Origin: Neolewinella persica DSM 23188
Lineage (GTDB): Bacteria; Bacteroidota; Bacteroidia; Chitinophagales; Saprospiraceae
Direction: 5' to 3'
Assembly: GCF_000373105.1 (NCBI RefSeq)
Contig: NZ_KB890415.1
Span: 46,222-110,221, forward strand
DNA length: 64,000 bases
The position numbers and the translations under genes were made by a program. Of this stretch, positions 1 through 8,230 are shown one piece after another; the stretch's first letter is position 1, and each line of letters starts with the position of its first letter. The notes beneath the pieces were generated by a model that saw only the letters and a list, made by a program, of their open reading frames with translations, did no database searches and was not told where the DNA came from.

Positions 1-461
1 AGGGTATAGTTGTAGGTGCCGTAGGGGACGTCGGTGAAAGCAGTAAAGCCGCCGGTGACCAGGGTCTGGTCGTAGGACAGGTCGTCGTTGTAGAGGCGCA
101 CGGTTACGCCGGTCGGTGGGAAGCCAATGCCGCCCGGAGGTGTCAGGTTGATGAACAGGTCGTTGGTGGTGCTTAAGGGCAATACCGCAGTTTCTGAAGC
201 ATTAGCCCCGGCAATATCCACGGATCCAGAACCGGCCTCATAGCAATCAGCGGTAACGGTGAAAGGATAAGTCCCATCGGCTAATCCGGAAAATACGGCA
301 TCTCCATTACCATCGGTGAGAACTGTTGTTGAGTTGAGGGTTACGGAAGCACCTGTAATTGCAGTAGCAGTTCCATCTTGGACTTGTATCGTTGCAGTTT
401 GTCCGAGCATCGTCGTAAACGATGCTAAGAGAAGAAAAGACAAAAAGGTGATGTTTTTCAT
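1..461 (-). CDS. Secreted protein with carboxypeptidase-regulatory-like repeat (3' part missing)
   Basis: This is the N-terminal 153 codons of a minus-strand gene that runs off the left edge. The start is the ATG at 459-461, followed by a signal peptide (MKNITFLSFLLLASF..., cleavage near LGQ, residues 18-20). Residues 23-95 form a carboxypeptidase-regulatory-like beta-sandwich (DGTATAITGASVTL, then LTDGNGDAVFSGL), a module common at the start of Bacteroidota surface proteins. The last visible part (TPPGGIGFPPTGVTV) suggests a further repeat. The protein is probably exported, perhaps by type IX secretion like its upstream neighbours, but the C-terminus that would show this is not in the window. 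The function is not recognisable. Confidence 0.75.
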   Translation of the reverse strand, partial: MKNITFLSFLLLASFTTMLGQTATIQVQDGTATAITGASVTLNSTTVLTDGNGDAVFSGLADGTYPFTVTADCYEAGSGSVDIAGANASETAVLPLSTTNDLFINLTPPGGIGFPPTGVTVRLYNDDLSYDQTLVTGGFTAFTDVPYGTYNYT

Positions 462-570
462 AAAATGATATTTAGCAAGCATTTTTACATACTTGATTTT
501 TAAGTGAGTGTTGAATAGATTTAGTGGCTCTTTTGGTTAAGCGCAGCGATTACGGATCAAGAATTATTTA

Positions 571-2517
571 TTATCTAAAAATTGTTAGGTCTCCGGTTCT
601 TTTTTCGTTTATAATCAAGTCGCTATCTAATCCTTGATGAACAAATTTGATCAGGTAGGCATAAACTCCCGTAGCGCTTATCTCACCTCCAGGCAGGTTA
701 CCGTTCCAGGAGCCGTCTATGTTGTCACTTTCATATACAACTCCTCCCCATCGGTCAAAAATGATAATTTCATACTCCAGGATTTGACCGATTGCATCAA
801 CCTCAAACTTGTCATTGATACCATCTCCATTTGGAGAAAATGCATTCGGTATATACATATTGACCAGGTTGTTTACTGAGACTTGATACGTCGTTGAGTC
901 AATACAGTTGTTTGAAGAAGTGACCAAAAGTTGGACGTCATATATCCCTGGTAAATCAAAGGTTGTCACGGAATTAAATGAACTACTTATCTCCCCATTT
1001 CCAAAATTCCATATCACCTCTTCAACGTCTCCCACTGTAGTATTTTCAAAATGGACCGTTGGCATAATATTAGAAGGTACAAAAGGGCTGTAAGTGAAAT
1101 TAGCTTCAGGAGGATCAAAAACGCTGATTAGGTTTTGAGCATAGAAAGTGTTTTTGCAGTTTTCAGAAAAAACAACTTCTAAACTCACATCATACTCTCC
1201 TGCTTCATCATAAGATGTTGTAGCGTTTAAGAAGCCATCGCTGACCGTACCATTTCCAAAATTCCATTGATAGGCAATGCCAGGCGTAGGACTCAGATCA
1301 TTAAATTGAACTTCTAATGGAGCACAACCTTCGAGAAAATCAGCTTCAAGGTCAATGACCGGCGCAGGGCTGACTTCAACCTTGATAGTGAAATTTTCGC
1401 TACAATCTGCATCTGATTTATAAGTGATAAAAAATTCTCCAGCCCCCGCTAAGTCAGGATCGAAAAGTCCTTCTGAAGCATCAATAATCCCTTGTCCACT
1501 CCATGTTCCACTTGCTATATTGGGCTCCAGTATCAAAGGATCTGCTCCCACACAAATACTTTGCCCTACAAAGTCAAAAATCTCTTCGTCAATAATAGTT
1601 ACAATAATAGAATCCCTGATGGAGCAAAGTGTGCTGTCTAGTGTGCGGACATAGTAAATTGTTGTAGTGTCCGGGCTAAGGATCCTACTATTTCCTGCAC
1701 TATTATCATCTTCCCAGTATATGGGGAAATTTGAAATGGCTTCAAGCGTCACAGTTTCTCCCCTGCAAATCGAAATGTCTTCATTCAGGGTAAGTTGCGG
1801 GTCAATACGGGTAATGATGACTTCATCAATCCACACATAGAAACCAAGAAGAGGATCGTCGCCTGCGATGGAATAATTTGCGGTAGCATAATCTCCCATA
1901 TAACCTATATGGGCATATTCAAAATCTTCACTTGCCTGGTATTCAAGTTCTACTTTTGTCCACTCACTTCCAGCGATTACTTCTTCACAGGCTACCCAGT
2001 GGTCTGACATCGCGGCGTAGTTAGCAATATCCGGGCTGAAAAACGGGATGCGATCGTGATCGAAAAACAGGCCCCATTGATTGGTTTTAAATTCATTGTC
2101 AGGATCGTCCTTTTTGTTTTGGACCCAAAATGATATTTTGTAACATCCTCCGGCAACCATCGGCTCGGAGAGTTTTATTCCCGCCCATTCTCTGGAGCCA
2201 TCAGCTCCATTGCCTTTCCAGCATCCCAATACTCCTTGCCCTTCGTAGGGAGTGCCACACTCTGAATTTCCTTCTCCCGTAGGACAATCTTCAAGGCTTG
2301 TTAAGTTGCTGCCAGGAGGGTGCTGTTGATGATGGTAATCTGATGTACCATTAGAGTTATACCAATAATTTAAGGAGCTAAGGGTATTCGGTGTGGCAGG
2401 ATAAACAACGTTCCATAACTCAAAACCAGGGTCGGGAATAAGGTTTTGCGTATTTGCAGTATTGACTACTGCGAATGTTGCTGCCACAAGTAGAATTGTT
2501 TTATGAAGGAAATTCAT
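571..2517 (-). CDS. Secreted PKD-domain protein with gliding-motility-type (CHU_C) C-terminal sorting domain
   Basis: Predicted secreted adhesin or surface protein of 648 aa. Residues 1-23 are a signal peptide. Residues 25-235 look like a carbohydrate-binding or jelly-roll module (LIPDPGFELWN at its start). Two PKD domains follow at about 395-470 and 480-555, each with a WNFGNG motif. The C-terminal 90 residues carry the type B T9SS sorting signature (IPNAFSPNGDGINDKF, then FDRWGGVVYES). The ATG at 2517 is chosen because the longer frame begins with TTG and the signal peptide fits the ATG exactly. It starts 6 bases after the stop of the upstream delta-60 gene, so the two are probably one operon. 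The ligand is unknown. Confidence 0.88.
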   Translation of the reverse strand: MNFLHKTILLVAATFAVVNTANTQNLIPDPGFELWNVVYPATPNTLSSLNYWYNSNGTSDYHHQQHPPGSNLTSLEDCPTGEGNSECGTPYEGQGVLGCWKGNGADGSREWAGIKLSEPMVAGGCYKISFWVQNKKDDPDNEFKTNQWGLFFDHDRIPFFSPDIANYAAMSDHWVACEEVIAGSEWTKVELEYQASEDFEYAHIGYMGDYATANYSIAGDDPLLGFYVWIDEVIITRIDPQLTLNEDISICRGETVTLEAISNFPIYWEDDNSAGNSRILSPDTTTIYYVRTLDSTLCSIRDSIIVTIIDEEIFDFVGQSICVGADPLILEPNIASGTWSGQGIIDASEGLFDPDLAGAGEFFITYKSDADCSENFTIKVEVSPAPVIDLEADFLEGCAPLEVQFNDLSPTPGIAYQWNFGNGTVSDGFLNATTSYDEAGEYDVSLEVVFSENCKNTFYAQNLISVFDPPEANFTYSPFVPSNIMPTVHFENTTVGDVEEVIWNFGNGEISSSFNSVTTFDLPGIYDVQLLVTSSNNCIDSTTYQVSVNNLVNMYIPNAFSPNGDGINDKFEVDAIGQILEYEIIIFDRWGGVVYESDNIDGSWNGNLPGGEISATGVYAYLIKFVHQGLDSDLIINEKRTGDLTIFR

Positions 2518-2523
2518 AATCAA

Positions 2524-4212
2524 TTAAATTTTAATCATTCTTTTAGCAGCTACTCCTTCATTTGTGAAAAAGGTAATCAGGAAAATTCCTGCAGGTAAGT
2601 CATGGATATTAATGCTCAGGTTTTGGTTGCTGAACACCGAATCTATTTTTAAGTGTTTAATGACCTTTCCAGCATAATCACGTATTTCAATACGAAAAGG
2701 AACGATACCTTCAGTTCCGAAGTCAATATGAATAAACTCAGATGATGGATTAGGGAATACCTTAATCTGGCTGGCTAAAACTGATTCATCAAGACTTGTT
2801 ACCGAGTCTCCTTCTCTACAATCCTCATCTATTCCATTATCCGGAATTTCGATCGCATCAGGATTAATGTTCGCATTAGTATCGTCACAATCAGCGACAA
2901 AGTCAAAGCCGTCCATGTCTTCGTCTATTAGGTTTCCATACCGCATAACCAACATGTCATTACCTGAAATACCAGCCCACGCACCGGCAAGTACAACCTT
3001 TCCATCACTTTGAATCTTCACATCATTAGCCAAAGACCCTAAGCCCGTTGGAATTGGAGTAACCACATAACCTTGTTCACCCCAAGCGGTGTCCAAAACA
3101 CCCATTGAATCTATTCTGACCGATAGAAATCCGCCAGGATCGCCCATTTGGAATGCACCTCCTGAAGAACCTACGGCGATTATTCTCCCACCGGGTTGCT
3201 CAATCAAAGAGCGGCCTCTGTCGTTCACATTTACGTCAAGAACAAAAGCTCCGTCTCGACCAAAGCTGAAATCAGGGGTTCCATCCTGGTGGTAAGCTAA
3301 TACAATGAGGTCCGTACCGTTGACTTGGGCATTAGTTCCCGTCACCAGTATCTTACCACTTGAGTGAATGATCATTCCTTCTGCTCTATCTCCAAAAGGA
3401 GCTAATACTTCTCCATTAGTAGCAAATGAAGAATCTAGTGAACTTCCATCTTCCAGGATTTTGTAAATAGAAAGGCGGTCAGCTGCTGATGGGTGACTAA
3501 ATCCACTTACCAGGATGTTTCCATCATCCGCAATCGCGATATTTTCCATTCCATTTGCGGTCCCATTGTCATTCCAAATGAAAATGCCATTATCTGAAAA
3601 GGTGGAATCTATAACTCCATTTTCATTGAACCTGCAAACTACATTCCTTCTGAAAAAATCAGACTCTTCACTTTGGCTTTGGCCAGCAACTACAATTTTC
3701 CCTTCGTCTGTTATAGCAATGCCACGAGCATAATCTTCTTCTGGGCCAATTGGTTGAATGGCTACTCCATTTGTGCCAAATGTGGTGTCTGGTGTCCCAT
3801 CCGAATTTAGCTTTATAAGTAAAAAATCTGGATTAACGCGAGAGGAACCGTGTCCTCCCGCCGCTAATATTTTGCCATCATCTAAGACCAGAATATCATA
3901 GGCAAGATCACTGTAAAGGGGATTGACATGGTGGTGAATCCCATTTACAGCGAAAGTAGAATCAATAGTGCCGTCTACATTGAGGCGGACAATGGCAACA
4001 TCGAAATTACTAACCGTTGAGAGGTCAGTGGACAAAACAAAAACCATTTTCCCATCATCTTGAAAATCCATGGCTGAGACCAGATCATGCCCACCATCGA
4101 TGTCCCAACTGAAAATTCCATCATCGGCAAAGGATGAGTCCAACACCCCTACTTGGGCAATTATATTGGCTGAAAATAAAAGCAGAAAAAGAGTAGTGAC
4201 TATTCCTTTCAT
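2524..4212 (-). CDS. Delta-60 repeat protein with T9SS sorting domain
   Basis: Secreted 562-aa beta-propeller-like protein. A signal peptide (residues 1-19) is followed by about eight delta-60 repeats over residues 25-415, each with the pattern DGKI..AG and LN.DGT.D.TFG. Residues 428-465 hold an acidic stretch (DCDDTNANINPDA, then IDEDC) like the MopE-type motif that ends many Bacteroidota secreted proteins. The last 80 residues are a type A T9SS sorting domain (VFPNPSSEFIHI, then LPAGIFLITF). The stop codon lies 6 bases before the next start, so it is probably co-transcribed with the PKD protein. The repeat family has no assigned biochemical role; surface display is the inference. Confidence 0.88.
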   Translation of the reverse strand: MKGIVTTLFLLLFSANIIAQVGVLDSSFADDGIFSWDIDGGHDLVSAMDFQDDGKMVFVLSTDLSTVSNFDVAIVRLNVDGTIDSTFAVNGIHHHVNPLYSDLAYDILVLDDGKILAAGGHGSSRVNPDFLLIKLNSDGTPDTTFGTNGVAIQPIGPEEDYARGIAITDEGKIVVAGQSQSEESDFFRRNVVCRFNENGVIDSTFSDNGIFIWNDNGTANGMENIAIADDGNILVSGFSHPSAADRLSIYKILEDGSSLDSSFATNGEVLAPFGDRAEGMIIHSSGKILVTGTNAQVNGTDLIVLAYHQDGTPDFSFGRDGAFVLDVNVNDRGRSLIEQPGGRIIAVGSSGGAFQMGDPGGFLSVRIDSMGVLDTAWGEQGYVVTPIPTGLGSLANDVKIQSDGKVVLAGAWAGISGNDMLVMRYGNLIDEDMDGFDFVADCDDTNANINPDAIEIPDNGIDEDCREGDSVTSLDESVLASQIKVFPNPSSEFIHIDFGTEGIVPFRIEIRDYAGKVIKHLKIDSVFSNQNLSINIHDLPAGIFLITFFTNEGVAAKRMIKI

Positions 4213-4873
4213 AGTACAGGGTTAATTTTGAGGTTGCTGTTTAAGCAAATAAGACAAGAGTTGATTAGGGAAGGACTTCTGAAGTCCTAGTCTGGATGTA
4301 CCGAATCGCACGATTGCAAGGCGTTATTGATGTTAGCTCCAGCCCTAACAGGATCCTGCCAACATCCAGGGTTGAAAGCATTTTAGATTGGAAAGATGCT
4401 TAAGTTTAGTTCTGGTTGTTTTGAGTATAATGTAAACTTAGGAAAACACAGGGCAAGAACTTGAGTATGCTCAGTCTTAAGGGTTGCGGAATATTCCGTT
4501 TTTGCACAACGTGTTGATATATAGGTGTTTATGGTAAATACCTCCTTCGGGTGGTACAGCGTCAGAAACATTGATTTAAGGGAGCTAGGCATACTTGTCC
4601 TTCACTAATTCTGCCTGCAGGGAAGGAAGGTGGTGGTTCGAAAAAGTCAGGTTCCGAGGTAATTTGCACCATCTTTTGGCGACACACTTCGCCAGCAAAT
4701 AGCTTTCGAAGCGACCATTTTCACTGGATTGTTTTGACCACCTAAGCGAACTGGTCCGAACCATCTTAGCCATGAATCATTGCTTAGCGGCGTCTTGGCT
4801 ATCTCTAGATGCACCACACCGAGAGACAGAAGAGAGCACTTAATTCCGCTTTGCTTCCGCGTCCCAAACCATG

Positions 4874-4890
4874 GCACCCGCGTCCGCGCC
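4874..4890 (+). repeat. Dispersed GC-rich word, left half of an inverted pair
   Basis: GCACCCGCGTCCGCGCC, facing the copy at 4915-4932 across 24 bases. Confidence 0.7.
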
Positions 4891-4914
4891 TGAACATTAT
4901 CCTGGTAATAAGGA

Positions 4915-4932
4915 GGGCGGGGACGCAGGTGC
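4915..4932 (-). repeat. Dispersed GC-rich word, right half of an inverted pair
   Basis: Minus strand GCACCTGCGTCCCCGCC, facing the copy at 4874-4890. Confidence 0.7.
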
Positions 4933-5034
4933 GGGGGAGGTTGAAAAGCATAGACACACCTACGCAAGGATGAAATAATTGGTCAGTACTGATCCTCAGC
5001 GGTAGGGCCGATGTTTAAATAGTGATCGTCGAAG

Positions 5035-6801
5035 CTAAGTTAATATATTATTTAGTCTTATGTATCTTTGGTATTCACGTTCAAAATTCTTAGTGATTCC
5101 TGATCGTTTTCTGGTTTTAATCACCTCTTCGTCCCTGTACTCGTCTTGGTCATTGGGTAAATAAGTAGTAAAATAATACCGGTCTTCGGCATCGTCATTG
5201 TATTCTACCTCGACATTTTTGAAGTGAACGATGTAGTTTTGGTTGATCTGGGAAAAATGGAAGTGTGACTTGTAACTCAGTTCAGCCATCAGTTGAGAGA
5301 GTTGGCCCCGTTGTTCGATAATCGTTTGGTCCTTTAAGAAAATATAGGAAATCCTGTTTTGATACCGAATATAAATAATCTGTTCCAGGAGGATGTTATG
5401 GTTTCCGAGCGTGATGGATTTTTCCCTTTGTGATTCGTAAGCATTTACTAATAATTCCAGGTCTTCATTTTGATCCTGGATAATAGTGTTTTTAAGCAAT
5501 AATTGCCGATTCTTTTCTTTTCGAAACCTGGCTCTTTGATAAAACACCCAGGCACTTAAAAGAACAATCAGAAAAAACACCCCTAGCGTAATTGCGATGT
5601 TTCGCAGTCGTAAAGTTTGAAGCTCCGTTTCTAAAAGGGCTTTATCTTTTTGAGCAATTACCCGCTTTGACTTTTCTTCATTAAACTGTTTTTCCAAGCG
5701 ATTGACAGTTTCAAATTTCTGTTGATTATATAAACTATCTTGAAGTACCTGGGCCTGCTTCCTTAGTGCTAAACTACGGCTGTACTCACCTTTACTTTCA
5801 AAAATTTCCGATAAATTTTCCGTGCTGAATTGCTCTGTCTCTAAAAAGGAATGTTCCTTTGAGATTTTAAGTGCCTGGCTGGCCAAATCCTCAGCCCTTT
5901 CGAATTGCCCCATCGTAAAGTAAACCATACTTATGTTTGCTAACGTATTGGCTTCCCCCCAATTATCTTTTTCCTCCTGATACATTTCCAGGGCCCTCAG
6001 GTAATAGTTTAAACCTATCTCAAAGCTTCCTAATCTTTCGTGAGAGGCTCCAATGTTATTAATAGCAGTGATGATAGTTCTATAATCTCCGGCTTCCTTC
6101 GCTTTGTCTTGCGCAGTCTCATAAAACTCTAAGGCAAGCGTATACTGTTCCTGATCAAAAAAGAGGTTGCCGCGGTTAAGCAAAATACCCGGAATACCTT
6201 CAGATCTGCCTGCCTTTACCATAAGATCCTCCGCTTTCTCACTGTATAAAAGCGCTTGTTCAAAATTTTTGATAAATCTGAAACTTTCCGAAATATTGGC
6301 ATACGAAGTAGCAATGTTTATCGAATCTTTTATCCTTTCGAAATGGACCAAGGCCTTCAGTTCCAGCGTTAAAGTATTTGCGTAATCTCCCTTCCGCCGT
6401 TCCAGAATACCTTGCAAAATATAGGTACTGCCAGTAAGTTTATGATAAAACGAAGAATCAACTGGGGAAAGAATTTTCAATTTCTCTAATACAATTTGAC
6501 AGTTGTCCTCCGCCAGACCGTCTTTACTCAAGAGAAAGTATGCCGCTGCTTTGTTGAAGAATCCTTTGATTTCACCTTCTGGGTAGTCGATTTCTTTGGA
6601 CGACTGGATAATACGGTCGCATAAGGTAACGGTAGAATCCGGAGAAGAGGCCCGCAGGTCAATGGCATATTTAATTAGGCTATCTACTTCTTCCTTTTGT
6701 GTAAGGACAGGTGCTGTCAGGTCAGTTTTATTTTGACAACTCCATGTCCACGTGCAAGCTATAATTAATGAGATGAAAAGGTAAATAGTCGTTATTCTCA
6801 T
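5035..6801 (-). CDS. TPR-repeat, membrane-anchored LytTR-type regulator
   Basis: A 588-aa signalling protein. The N-terminus is a signal peptide with a possible lipobox (WTWSC, Cys22). Tandem TPRs cover residues 60-370 (for example ANISESFRFIKNFEQALLY). A single membrane helix lies near 400-421 (LGVFFLIVLLSAWVFY), followed by a coiled coil. The last 120 residues resemble a LytTR DNA-binding domain: IIYIRYQNRISYIFL, then the hallmark HFHFSQINQNYIVHFKNV. The architecture puts the TPR sensor outside the cytoplasm and the DNA-binding domain inside, so it would be a one-component regulator working from the membrane. The LytTR call rests on motif shape. A promoter box is seen at 7073-7099. Targets are unknown. 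Confidence 0.8.
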   Translation of the reverse strand: MRITTIYLFISLIIACTWTWSCQNKTDLTAPVLTQKEEVDSLIKYAIDLRASSPDSTVTLCDRIIQSSKEIDYPEGEIKGFFNKAAAYFLLSKDGLAEDNCQIVLEKLKILSPVDSSFYHKLTGSTYILQGILERRKGDYANTLTLELKALVHFERIKDSINIATSYANISESFRFIKNFEQALLYSEKAEDLMVKAGRSEGIPGILLNRGNLFFDQEQYTLALEFYETAQDKAKEAGDYRTIITAINNIGASHERLGSFEIGLNYYLRALEMYQEEKDNWGEANTLANISMVYFTMGQFERAEDLASQALKISKEHSFLETEQFSTENLSEIFESKGEYSRSLALRKQAQVLQDSLYNQQKFETVNRLEKQFNEEKSKRVIAQKDKALLETELQTLRLRNIAITLGVFFLIVLLSAWVFYQRARFRKEKNRQLLLKNTIIQDQNEDLELLVNAYESQREKSITLGNHNILLEQIIYIRYQNRISYIFLKDQTIIEQRGQLSQLMAELSYKSHFHFSQINQNYIVHFKNVEVEYNDDAEDRYYFTTYLPNDQDEYRDEEVIKTRKRSGITKNFEREYQRYIRLNNILT

Positions 6802-7237
6802 ACCGTCGGGTAGTTGGAATTAGTGGTCGACTTCATATGTATTCGACCATCCAATTTGCCATCGCGGCGCTGAAGTGAGCTTCGCTGCTGCCTGGCGGTG
6901 ATCCTGCCTGAAAGCCTACCGTTGCTGCGGTTATGCTGAACTATTATCCATTCGTTCAGCAGTACACTAGGGGTGCTAAATGTTTGAATAATCATGAATT
7001 CAACCACCAGATAGCAAAATATGTAAGTGAGCTGAGCGTAATTTTTTTGTCCATCAGTCTTTTGTTCACAGACAAATATACAATCTGCCACGGAAGCAAC
7101 AGGTTGCGCGCTGAAAACGACATGCCCGGCAATGGCTGGTAAACCTTCCTGGACTATTTCATCGCCCTGTCCAGGAAATAGACGGTCAGGCAATGGAGTG
7201 GTCGCAGCTTTTGGGAAGATTAGAAGACCTCTACCAA
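6802..7237. other. Leader and spacer between regulator and tRNA genes
   Basis: No gene is supported here. The segment holds a GC-rich patch near 6860-6930 (GAAGTGAGCTTCGCTGCTGCC) that resembles the core of the palindromic repeats. It also contains the likely leader of the TPR/LytTR gene, about 265 bases long. Confidence 0.5.
7073..7099 (-). promoter_or_regulatory. Promoter, probably for the TPR/LytTR gene
   Basis: On the minus strand TTG (7097-7099) is followed after 16 bases by TATATTTG (7073-7080), a full match to the Bacteroidota -7 box TAnnTTTG. The next gene downstream is the regulator at 5035-6801, with a leader of about 265 bases. Confidence 0.5.
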
Positions 7238-7275
7238 AGAAAAAAGGAGCTACGGCAAAACGCCGTAACTCCTTT
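7238..7275 (-). terminator. Rho-independent terminator of the tRNA operon
   Basis: Stem AAAGGAG-TACGGC / GCCGTA-CTCCTTT (7243-7256 with 7262-7275), loop of five bases, and a T-run on the minus strand just beyond. It lies directly after tRNA-Pro. Confidence 0.85.
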
Positions 7276-7284
7276 ATAACGTGG

Positions 7285-7358
7285 TCGGGATGACAAGATT
7301 CGAACTTGCGGCCCCACGCCCCCCAGGCGTGTGCGCTACCGGGCTGCGCCACATCCCG
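7285..7358 (-). tRNA. tRNA-Pro (anticodon GGG)
   Basis: A 74-base cloverleaf can be drawn completely. Acceptor CGGGATG pairs with CATCCCG, the D-arm stem is GCGC/GCGC, the anticodon stem CACGC/GCGTG carries the loop CTGGGGG (anticodon GGG), and the T-arm is GCAAG-TTCGAAT-CTTGT. The discriminator base is A. CCA is not encoded. It is transcribed after tRNA-Val and before the terminator at 7238-7275. Confidence 0.96.
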
Positions 7359-7411
7359 AATGGATGTTTAAATAACGGCCTCCGAAGAAGTCGTCAGGGG
7401 GAATTTTGGGG

Positions 7412-7486
7412 TGGTCGATACAGGGCTCGAACCTGTGACCTCTGCAATGTCAATGCAACGCTCTAAACCAACTGAGCTAATCGACC
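7412..7486 (-). tRNA. tRNA-Val (anticodon GAC)
   Basis: A 75-base cloverleaf. Acceptor GGTCGAT pairs perfectly with ATCGACC, the D stem is GCTC/GAGC, the anticodon stem TTGCA/TGCAG carries the loop TTGACAT (anticodon GAC), and the T-arm is ACAGG-TTCGAGC-CCTGT. The discriminator is A and CCA is not encoded. It is the first gene of a two-tRNA operon. Confidence 0.95.
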
Positions 7487-7580
7487 CTTTGTGCTTTTGC
7501 TGCTCCAGCAACGGCCGTTCGTACACGGAAAGTTGCGGGAGGAAGACGACTGATAACCGAAGTAGCGTCTTAAGCGGCTG

Positions 7581-7588
7581 CAAATATA
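7581..7588 (-). promoter_or_regulatory. -7 box of the tRNA operon promoter
   Basis: The minus strand reads TATATTTG, a full match to TAnnTTTG, about 95 bases upstream of tRNA-Val. No clear TTG -33 element is visible at the usual distance. Confidence 0.5.
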
Positions 7589-7644
7589 CAACGGTTACGG
7601 AATTAGGGAAATGCTGGGGCAATTCTTTTCCACAAAAGTTGAAT

Positions 7645-7785
7645 TGGTGAGTTGGCGGATCACTGAGTTTCTCCCGCAAGTACCATGCGATGCGCTTCGC
7701 TTACTCCCCTTAGGCGAAGAAGCGTAGCGCAGTGAGTAGTAACAGCGGTAGCAACTCAGTGACTCGCCAACTCAAAGACTCTCTA
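7645..7785. repeat. Variable-arm palindromic element (copy 1, GAGTTGGCG arms)
   Basis: The left arm at 7649-7669 and the right arm at 7753-7773 are near-perfect inverted copies (GAGTTGGCG..TCACTGAGTT). The centre has the GC-rich core shared with other copies (CGCAAGTACC, then GAAGCGTAGCGCAGTGAGTAG, then GCGGTAGC). It lies between the tRNA operon and the 3' end of the DUF3467 gene. Confidence 0.8.
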
Positions 7786-8118
7786 GGCTTGAGCCGTAGG
7801 CGTAAAGCTCATTGGCGGAAAATTCGGCCCGTTATTGCCACCGCCGGCAGGCTCACCTATTGGCCCAAACTGCTTCTCATACTTCTTGATGTTGTCTGCC
7901 AAAGCACTGAGCAGGCGCTTAGCGTGCTGCGGGGTAAGAATGACCCGGCTTTTGACCTTCGCCTTAGGAGCATTCGGCACGATGCGGACAAAATCCACCA
8001 CAAACTCGCTGTTGCTGTGGGCAATGATTGCCAGGTTGCTGTAAATTCCTTCAGCAATGTCTTCGGGTAGCTCGATGTTGAGCTGGTTGCCCTGAGGTTT
8101 TTTCTTTTCGTCAGCCAT
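7783..8118 (-). CDS. DUF3467 family protein
   Basis: A small cytosolic protein of 111 aa. It shows the DUF3467 pattern: LNIELPEDIAEGIYSNLA near residue 13, a central HSNSEFVVDFVRI, then RVILTPQHAKRLLSAL and KYEKQFGPI. The C-terminal 25 residues are a Gly/Pro-rich tail. Members occur widely in Bacteroidota and have no known biochemical function. It is upstream of topA on the same strand, with the AGACCAATA-type palindrome between them, so co-transcription is possible. There is no signal peptide. Confidence 0.88.
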   Translation of the reverse strand: MADEKKKPQGNQLNIELPEDIAEGIYSNLAIIAHSNSEFVVDFVRIVPNAPKAKVKSRVILTPQHAKRLLSALADNIKKYEKQFGPIGEPAGGGNNGPNFPPMSFTPTAQA

Positions 8119-8230
8119 TTTGGTAATATTGGTCTGTTAGTCTATTGGTCTGTTAGTCTGTTGGCTTTAGTTGGTCTGCTAGAGTACCGGTCCAACAGAC
8201 CAATAAAACGAACAGACCAATAGCACCAAT
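8119..8230. repeat. Variable-arm palindromic element (copy 2, AGACCAATA word)
   Basis: The left arm repeats TTGGTCTGTTAGTC and the right arm repeats CAACAGACCAATA, its inverse, separated by a short loop near 8180-8190. It fills almost the whole gap between the DUF3467 gene and topA and lacks the GC-rich core. A single arm with the same word recurs at 34092-34134. Confidence 0.75.

Larger units (their letters stand above)
4213..5034. other. Gene-free stretch with a GC-rich inverted repeat pair
   Basis: About 820 bases with no convincing gene. The short frames here lack domain character. It holds a small palindrome (GGACTTCTGAAGTCC, 4275-4289) and, at 4874-4932, two copies of the dispersed GC-rich word facing each other. 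The promoter of the delta-60 operon should lie at its left end, but no clear TAnnTTTG box was found there. Confidence 0.6.

Noticed and set aside
4383-4967. Three overlapping minus-strand frames of 62-106 aa
   Set aside because: They overlap one another in different frames and show no signal, domain or start context; the region carries repeats.
6798-7352. 184-aa minus-strand frame beside the tRNA genes
   Set aside because: It begins inside tRNA-Pro and its N-terminus is simply the translated tRNA (GSAHAWGAWGRKFE); typical tRNA artefact.
7281-7679. Frames of 61-103 aa over tRNA-Pro and tRNA-Val
   Set aside because: They contain the classic false peptides of tRNA antisense or sense translation (TRFELAAPRP, GSSPVSTT).
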